The notes under the pieces were generated by a model. It searched no databases. It worked only from the letters and a program-made list of their open reading frames with translations, and was not told the origin of the DNA. This document shows positions 56,516 through 64,000 of a DNA stretch of 64,000 nt, piece by piece (position 1 is the first letter of the stretch; each line of letters begins with the position of its first letter). The DNA lies in the NCBI GenBank assembly GCA_011009095.1, contig VTPC01008686.1, forward strand, positions 47,712 to 111,711. Direction: 5' to 3'. Source of the DNA: Ignelater luminosus. Its lineage: Eukaryota; Arthropoda; Insecta; Coleoptera; Elateridae. Position numbers and translations under genes: made by a program.

Positions 56516-57355
56516 TCACTACAAGGAAGTGTCAAGACTGTGATGTCAGATCAAGTTTTTGCATACGAAAAACAAATATTAATTTTGCAAGGTTCACAAG
56601 GGCGCAGCAATAAAAAAATACAACACGTGAAAATTTAAATTTTAGACGAATTGTAGTAATGTAACGAATTTAATTGTCATAGGCCCCTTTTATTGTTGCG
56701 CAGTGCAAACTTGCAGTGTTCTGTAACACTTTTCAAAGAATCCAATTTCAGAACTATAACCTGCGCTTTCAAGATTTCTTAAGAAAGTTAATGGAGACCA
56801 CTAAAGGTTACAGGTGCTATGGAATATCCCGAGCCTTGTTCATAAATTTTATCTTTTAAAAAAGTCAGTGGAAGGTAATACCCAACTTTGAATTTCTGAA
56901 GAAGCCGTGTTTGTATTTAATTTTCTTAAGAAGGTTAAAACACAGCAAAGATCGAGTCTGAGAAAGCAAAGGCGGCCCGTTCGTAGGTATAGCCCGAGCC
57001 GTGTTTGTATTTAGCTCCCTTAAGAAGGTTAAGTAAGAAAGATCGAAAACCGATCCTGGGCAACCGAAGCCCGAGTCGTGTTTATACCCGACTCCATACA
57101 AGGATGATTCCTATCGGTGGTGACCAATGCAGGCGTATTTATTCCAAGAGGGTTAAAAAGAGAACAACGCTTTAACGTGACTGGGCCAGGCCGAAAGCCA
57201 CAAAGCTGACGAGACGTTAATCTATTATTGTGTAATTACTTTGTTTTTTTCTGACATTTACTGTTTTCATGATTGTTGTGTCGTGTTGTTGAAGTATTAA
57301 TGTATTTGTGTCGATTATAAGACTGTATAAGTCAAATAAAGAAAATAAAAAAATT
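56516..57355 (+). other. Probable 3' UTR of the RNase-H LINE
   Basis: After the polyprotein there is non-coding sequence ending in CAAATAAAGAAAATAAAAAAA at about 57334-57354, an AATAAA signal followed by an A-rich tail. This is read as the LINE 3' end. It contains the short tandem repeats listed separately. A tailless chance A-run is possible. Confidence 0.5.
56705..57110 (+). repeat. Four to five ~71-94-bp tandem units in LINE 3' UTR
   Basis: The word CCGTGTTTGTATTTA followed by CTTAAGAAGGTTAA and AAGATCGA recurs. Unit markers lie at 56834 (diverged), 56905, 56999 and 57076 (diverged), with spacings 71, 94 and 77. A further relative (TTTCTTAAGAAAGTTAATGG) lies near 56775. The central two units are the most alike. 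Tandem repeats in 3' UTRs are known for several LINEs and could serve as RT recognition sites. Confidence 0.7.
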
Positions 57356-57479
57356 AATTGGGGCCACTTACATTATAAGCCTTCGGCGCTTCCATTGCTG
57401 AGATGGCGCTGCTGGTTAGAATAAAGCGGCGGTAGTTACAGTTGGAGTAGGACTAGTAGTGGTGGTGGTGAAGCATGCA

Positions 57480-57950
57480 GACGTTCTGAAACCCTGAAAT
57501 AGAACGGTTTTGGAATTTAGAACCAAGAAAAAAAGTTCCTGAACTTAAAGTAAGTGAAAAGACTAATAAAATCTTTAGTCTTAAAAAATAGTAAAGATAT
57601 GTGAAGAGACGATTAAATTAAGTAACCCCTAACTAAGCGTTTTTGACCAAAGCAGTCTAACAGAACAGTGAATGCTACCGTCCTTGTGTCAGTAAATATT
57701 ATCCGGAAATCCCAAGAGATTACTGCCTGACGGCTAAAAACAGTTCTTAAACTCAAAGTTAGTACCAAGACCAAGACAGAAAGTTACTAAACATAGTGTA
57801 AAGTCTTGAGAATTAGAAAATATGTATGAAGCGTTGATTTAAATCAGGTGTAACTCCTGACTAAGACTTTTTTAACCAAACAGTCTAACAGAAAAAAATT
57901 GTTACTGTACTTCCGTCAAGATATCTAATCCAAAATTTTCTAAATCTGTG
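57480..57950. repeat. Two-unit tandem repeat, 228-bp period
   Basis: CAGTCTAACAGAA at 57653 recurs at 57881. Before it GTAACCCCTAACTAAGCGTT corresponds to GTAACTCCTGACTAAGACTT, and after it ACCGTCCTTGTGTCAGTAAA corresponds to GTACTTCCGTCAAGATA. The blocks are collinear over at least 200 bases with moderate identity. No coding content. Confidence 0.7.
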
Positions 57951-59159
57951 CATTCTTATTCCTAAATAGCATTTCGTTGGAAGAAGACAGTTACCGAAGT
58001 TGAGTCAAGAATTGTTGCGGCCAAATGTCAGTAGATCAGTAGGGATTTAGTCATCTAACATAACGGTCGGTTCTACAATAAGAAAAAAGCAAGCACAACT
58101 TCTGATCAATTAACCTTGGCCCGAAGCAGGATTCTCCTTCATTTATATTTACTCTCCTTACACGCTTTTAAATCCTGGCATTCTATATCATATCATCTAC
58201 TTAAAAAGACTCAATTTTGTAGAACTTAATAAAACTGTTTAAGTTTCTCAAATAGAAAGAGGTGGTGAGAGAGCGTCATATTCAAACTTTTAGTTGGGAA
58301 AAATCTTTATTACGTGTAGTGTTTCGTAAGTACAATAGAATATTTTGCACTCCTCCGCAAGGAATCACGCCGGGCGGCGCCCACGAGAGCAGGGAAAATA
58401 AGAAAGTCACACTTTAATTGCCAGGCGTTCTTCATAATATAGGCCACACTTTCAATAGTAATAATATATATTTAGGTTTTTAACACTTAAGAATTAGTTC
58501 TAAAAGTTCTTGCATGAACTGCAATGTGGAATAATTTCGAACTAACTTCTTTCAAAGTCTTTTATTTTGTAAAAGATTAGCTCTTCGTCTTATCTTTTTT
58601 AATGCTTTAGGAAGGAAATAAAAAGCAAAATATCATCATTATCATTTCACAACGTTGCCTTTTACAAGTAACTGTGCGCCTCTTCAGCCTAACAGTATTT
58701 TGATCTATAGAGACGTCAAAATTATTAGGTAATTACAGTAGTGGTAAGAGTAGTAGTTGTGGTTGTCGGTACCAAGTTAGTTTTTGATTTAGAGACATCG
58801 TGTTGAGAGAAGGAGAAGAAAAGTCTTTAGTGCTGGTACTTGAAAGAGCTCTGGCTGAATGGGCTGGAGTAAGGACGTTAGTATTGTAGTGTTAGTTGTA
58901 TGGTTGGCGAATATAACAATAAATGACATTTCTCACCGTCATAGCATCACCCTCGCGCACTGTGATACTAAAGTTCAATGGTGGATGGTAGTTGCGACAA
59001 CGATGACAATAGGGAATTAGGACTTTGACAGTCTGCAGATCTACTAACCTCAAACGCCAAACCCCAACATGAGAGCAGTAAAAGAGTTAAACCTGGCAAA
59101 AATAGTCCATTCATTCCCATAACATGGACGTTCGTCGGATCGCGTAGTATAATAATATA
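57951..59159. other. No recognised gene
   Basis: AT-rich, with a GT/GTA-rich patch near 58737-58770 (AGTGGTAAGAGTAGTAGTTG) and a GC-rich patch near 58350-58400. No family was recognised. Confidence 0.45.
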
Positions 59160-60436
59160 ATGCCTAATCGGGGGGATCTGAATTTTCGTTTGAAGTCTGC
59201 GCCCAGAGCTTCGGTGGTCTTCCTAACTCCCTTCTTCCCTGTGGTATACCGTCTCTTACAATCTTTGGGATGCGGCTATCTTGCATTCGGACTGTGTGTT
59301 CATTTCAAGCCCTTCTCCGCTATTTTGAAAACTCTATGATATCCTTTATGTTACATTGTTGGCGTATTTCAGTGTTTGGCACTCTATCTTTCAAGGTTTT
59401 CCCCACAACTGATCTAAGGGTTTTCATTTCTACAGTTCGTAAGGCCTGTTGAGTTGTATTCGTGTCCGCGCTTGTCGCGGTGGCGTAGGTCAAAATGGGT
59501 CTAGCAGTACATTTATATATTTTTGTTTTATTGTCAATAGACATAATACTTGTTTCGCCATATGACATCTCTAAGGCGTTCGGAGATTGCAGCTGGTCTG
59601 TGCCTGCTGTTGTACTTCTTTCTGTAAGTTTCGACTGTTTGATATTTCGATGCCTAGATATTTAAACGACATAAGTTGTTCTATGACAGTACCCTCTAGT
59701 TCTAATTTGCATCTAGTGGGTCTTTTGCAGTTGTTAAGCACCTCGTCTTTTCTTTGGATACTCTCATGTTATATATTTTAGCTGTTGTGACCACCTTATG
59801 AAGCAGCCTTTGCAAGTCATCTTCATTTTTTGCTATCAATACCACATCATTTGCATAGCACATGATACATATTTCACTTTGTGTATCCCGGCATATCCCC
59901 CACGCTTTCTATTATCTTGTTCATTAAAATGTTAAATAACAGCGGGCTAGGTGAGTCGCTCTGTCTAATTCCAGTTGTTGTTATTTTTTCTGTTAAATCA
60001 TTATTTACTTTGATAAGGGTTGTTATTTTGTTATAGACATCCTCAATTACATTGACTAAAGTAGGTGGAACTTTTTTTTCTCGAACTATGCAAAGTACAT
60101 CTGGTATTCGGACACGATCGAATGCTTTAATGAAGTCAATGAAGATATAAAGGCTGGTGTGTTGTATTCAATTGACTTTTCACAGATCCGACGTAGCATA
60201 AACATAGCATAGGTATTAGATCTGTTTCTACGTAGTCCCATTTGTTCTTTCTTGTTCTCCATGTGGACGTCGAGTTTATTTAGTATAACCTTGGTTAATA
60301 ATTTAAGCACAGAGTTATGGAGAATTATTTCCCTATAATCTTCTGGTAGTTGCCTGCTTCCTTTCTTGTAATACTGGTCCTTAATGTGTTGGATATTTGT
60401 GTTGGTCGAAGACCTTTTGAATAAAGACTGTCCCAT
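59160..60436 (-). mobile_element. LINE RT fragment, minus strand, 1.3 kb
   Basis: Reading on the minus strand: RQLPEDYREIILHNSVLKLL, TKVILNKLDVHMENKKEQMG, MLRRICEKSIEYNTPAF, then after a shift IDFIKAFDRVRIPDVLCIVR and RQSDSPSPLLFNILMNKIIE. The catalytic box at 59846-59857 is YAND, where YADD is normal, in a context of AKNEDDLQRLLHKVVTTAKI. The thumb has FKYLGIEIS. The C-terminus has ARPILTYATATSADTNTTQQ, TVEMKTLRSVVGKTLKDRVP and a degraded GRRSIGRPPKRW-like end. It is the same LINE type as 43440-44110. It is 5' truncated before the RT. The lost Asp, stops and shifts make it inactive. Confidence 0.8.
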
Positions 60437-61770
60437 GCACCCAGCCTCATCATATATTGTGGTGTCCGAGCAGGGACCGTTTTATTGTTCAAAAGAACAA
60501 GGACTGTTTCATCGTTCAGAATAGTGGTGAAGACACAAGTACCAATTCCCTGGGGTGTGACTGTCGGCGTTGGCGTTATAGACAGTCCGTCGCATCTGGG
60601 CAGCACCGTTCCCCATCCAACTGACCATCCTCACTTCAGGGCGCCGTATCCGTTCTGCAACCCATACATTCAACCCTTCTGGCTTGCGCGCAGTCTCCCC
60701 GCTGGATGCACGGCTTGGGTAGATTTAGTAAGGTTTAGTTTGTACAGCTGCTTGTATACATTGTGTGCCGCTTAAACTAATAGATAGTGCTTGGAGGTGT
60801 TTTATTCTGTAAACCCTATAGTAGTATCATTCCAGCTAGACGACCCTTGGAGTTACCGGTCTCCATTGTAACTATCCGGTGAGCCATCGTCTGACCGCAT
60901 CAAGGACGAGGTGGGAAAGTAAACCTCCTTAACAAATCTGGCCTCCGAGCACCGACCGTGAAAAAAAGCGTCACATGTTATGTGAATCTTCACATACATC
61001 AAACGTCAGAGTAACATACAGGAATTCTTCCTCTGCTCTTGCTGTATCCCAGATTCACGTGATGTTTCGAAGACCTAGACACCTGGATTTAGCAAGTCGT
61101 CTCGCTAGAACGCTGGGGAGAAGCGGGACGATTGTCGTCAGGTGCATGTTTCCTTTTTTGCTTTCCAGGGGTTTGGTTGTTACTAGAATCGCGACTCCAA
61201 AGTCCCTTCCACCACTGCCACCATTGCAGAGGTTCTAAAAAAAGAGTAGTTACCATCGACTAGATAAACACAAACCACATCAAACTTCCTTCTTTGTTTA
61301 TCGTTAAGACAGCCGGCGACAACTAATACACATCTAACCATACGTATTGTGGACGTTATCACGAATCAACGCCTTTATCACCACCTGCGCAAGCAGCATC
61401 TACTGATTTGCGTTAATCGATTCTACGCTAATTCATCCGCCTTTAGCGCGAGTCGTGTCAATGATCAATATCTTCGTCAAGATACTACGACCTACGACAA
61501 TAACCATCACGACCAATAGTTTCCGAAGTACATCAAAGAGTGACAATTCACCAAGCAACTATAGTGACACCGCCGTTTTTATGTACGTCGAGAATCCAGA
61601 AACCACAATACTATTAGGAACGAAAAGGCTGAGTAAAGCCTACAATGGCCTCTCTTCTGTCTTAACTCTAGTAGTAAGAATACTTCATTCAAATATTTTC
61701 AAATTTCTAAGAGAAGGTATTTTGTTAGTCAATATTTCTGTTAACTGTGCTTTCTGCTGGTGAGAGTAGT
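60437..61770. other. GC-richer block without assignment
   Basis: From 60437 to about 61240 the base composition is more balanced than in the surroundings. A minus-strand frame (60325-60606) reads ITPTPTVTPQGIGTCVFTTI and looks like old protein, possibly an unrecognised retrotransposon part, but no diagnostic motif was seen. Frames of 87 and 102 codons (60975-61238, 61455-61763) are also unassigned. Confidence 0.35.
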
Positions 61771-64000
61771 GCTCTGCAGATTCCTCTATCAGAAACATGA
61801 AGTAGTAGAATTTGTGATTTGCTAGAAAGCGACTTGGAATGTCTTTACAGATTGATTCGTTAATCTAACACGATCCAAATGATACCTTTAGGTGCCTAAA
61901 TATCAAAAGAAACAGCATAACAGTGATCTTAAAGATCCCAAAGAATATAAACCTTGCGTCGACATTTGCAAAACATTTTGCCACCCATATAGTATTCTCA
62001 GCTCCAACTACAAAACTTGGATTTGTCTAGTCATAGATTATCTTTATACCTCTATCAGCGAGTATTAGTTGGTAGAGTACTTTCAAACTAAGGTAGGATA
62101 ATGCGAACTAACCTAAACTCCTATGATAGATTCTTGCAAAACTGCTTTATAAATCAAAGAATCCTGCACTAGATATCCTGAAGACTCTTTCAGGCCTTTT
62201 TCAAAAAGGACTCAAAAAACTGAAGGATCTGTCTTCAACCTTTTTTGCTCAAATCTGTCTTCAAACCTAAAAGACGTCTTGAAAAACGCTTCTTGCATTA
62301 AAGTTTTAACTTGTACTGCCAAATCCGTTTAGTTATCTCAAACTTTAATACATTTGTTTTGCGATAAGCCCATTTATATTATTTTCCTCATTGTTCTCAA
62401 GATTCTGATTTGGAGATTTCTTTAATCCGGAAAAATTTTATTCAGGTATTATTAGTAGAGTACAAACAAATCGCGACATCGAGAAGGTATACACTGCACG
62501 ATTTCATTTGGCTCTTCGCTTTCTTCTGAAAACAGAATGTCCATATAGTGTCGAGTTTTTGCAGACTTGAAGAAAACTCTTGTTAACTAACTTAAGGATC
62601 GTTCTCTTGCCATTTCAAGGATATTGAAACCTTCAAGCAGTAAGTTTTTTTTTACATCTCATTATTTGCTGTTAGAGATTTTGATACTGAAAAAACCTTG
62701 TTACAGTATATCTTTTTTATCATTTTTTGCTCAACAGTTGTAGATCACGGAATGTTACTAACTCAGGCTTCAGGTAGATATTCTTAATGTGCAACTCATC
62801 GTAGTCACACGGGACCCACTACTTTACATTCCTCCTGGAAGATGGCATCTTTTTTCAAATTTTTCCTGCGTGAAAAGTCTCAGGATTTCGGCCGGGAAAC
62901 TAGTTAGTTACTTCTTTTTCTTCTGAAAAAATTAACTTCGAGAAGAATCTTTAAGTACAGAGAAAATCATTAGCCTTCTATACAATAAACAAACAGATGA
63001 GTACGGCAAATACAGAAAAATAATTTCATGAATCCTGTATTTTCTTAATATTTGTAGGTTATGAAAGGCAGAAAAATCAAATAAGAATTTAGTTTGAACT
63101 TAGCAGTGTCATTATTGAATTTTTTGGCTCCATTAAGAAAATTGATGACAATGATTTCTTTAAATATATTAGGTACGTTCTTGTCACTAGCAATATATAA
63201 TAACCTGATTTTACTAAATGACTAAACCTCGTACGTATATTTTATTTGGACATAAATCAAGCTGCTCTAATTAAAAAAAACTTATATTTGTTTATAATTT
63301 ATAACACTACATTTGTTACAAGGTTTGTTAATTGTTCCTACTCCAACGTTATTTGAACATTTACTATTATAGATTTTACATAATACGCTGAAATTGGTTA
63401 GTTATTTATTTTTCTTTAATTGAACTGTCGACAAGTTTCCAATTATAACCTTCTTGCTGTAGGCTGCGGTCTTGTAGTAACTGGTATTCCTTGCTTACCA
63501 TAACTATTTGTATTAAAACAAGTGTTTACCGGTAATTTATGTATCTCTGTTTTTACACAGGTACTTTATTTATTCAAATGTTAGGCTGTATTTTAAATTA
63601 TAGAAGAACAATTATTTAATTTTTTTAATTTTTAAATTTACAAAACTGTGCGGTTAAAGATTACTAAATTAATGAGAGCACCGGATTCAGAAATATTTGG
63701 GAAATCAAAGTAAATAGTCGAAAGAAGATTTATTAACAATGGCATCTAAAGTAAGCAATGAGACTTCAGTGACAGCATAAGAGTTGGTATGCTGGTACAC
63801 ATTCTTAAGAGATAAGCCGTTTCAGGGATGATTGAATTAGTAAGAAGATTCATTGATTTACGTTAAGATTCTTGGAAAAATTCAGAAACAAGTCAAAAAG
63901 GAAGGAAATGAAAGAGGAAAAAAACTAACCGGACTAGAAACATTAGTTGAAATTTAGTTAAAAATCCAAGCAAATAATTATAAATAAAACTGACTTTTTT
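61771..64000. other. AT-rich right edge, no recognised gene
   Basis: T- and A-rich sequence with only short frames. Around 62160-62300 there are short imperfect repetitions (GACTCTTTCAGGCC, GGACTCAAAAAACTGAAGGA) too weak for a repeat call. Confidence 0.5.

Noticed and set aside
1..64000. CRISPR arrays, prokaryotic defence or operon-like systems
   Set aside because: No direct repeats with unique spacers, no ribosome-binding-site-led gene clusters and no bacterial gene density. The content is eukaryotic TE-derived.

Overview
The window looks like nuclear DNA of an arthropod, most likely an insect, though no species can be named. It is AT-rich, has no operons or dense coding, and is filled with decayed transposable elements of types common in insects. 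These are Jockey, R1, RTE-like, RNase-H-bearing and two other LINE types, mariner and Tc1 transposons, a piggyBac-like short element, foldback and MITE elements, Ty3/Gypsy fragments and minisatellites. Nearly every longer reading frame belongs to such an element or is an unrecognised chance frame. One short minus-strand frame (30935-31129) that ends in a good splice donor is the only candidate host exon.

Layout: 0-9.5 kb holds a Jockey tail (300-827), a 100-N gap at 3821-3920 flanked by identical 47-bp sequences, and a GC-rich minisatellite (7505-8265). From 9.5 to 13.3 kb lie Jockey copies, including the best preserved reverse transcriptase in the window (10929-12568) with a 3' UTR hairpin that recurs at 9.57 and 28.68 kb. 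From 16.2 to 19.2 kb there is a Tc1 pseudogene and an RTE-like LINE with an inverted 5' part. From 20.3 to 29.1 kb there are two Gypsy gag-protease fragments, a TIR-bounded mariner (21882-23140), a foldback carrying a transposase end, a second minisatellite and another LINE 3' end. From 29 to 39 kb there is mostly AT-rich DNA with a MITE, the candidate exon, a second mariner and a 702-bp piggyBac-like element. From 39.6 to 44.1 kb there are R1 and other LINE fragments. From 44.3 to 57.4 kb there are a degenerate tandem repeat, two long minus-strand LINEs and a plus-strand LINE with RNase H. From 57.5 to 64 kb there is a two-unit tandem repeat, one more minus-strand LINE and unassigned sequence.

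Nothing here forms a multigene pathway. The elements share only the logic of retrotransposition (endonuclease plus reverse transcriptase, sometimes RNase H) or cut-and-paste transposition, and all are damaged. No convincing new multi-component system was found. The observations most worth checking are the recurrent LINE hairpin, whose minus strand fits the histone mRNA stem-loop consensus, the two +1 shifts in C-runs of an otherwise open Jockey ORF, the inversion junction in the RTE-like LINE, the candidate exon and the assembly gap.
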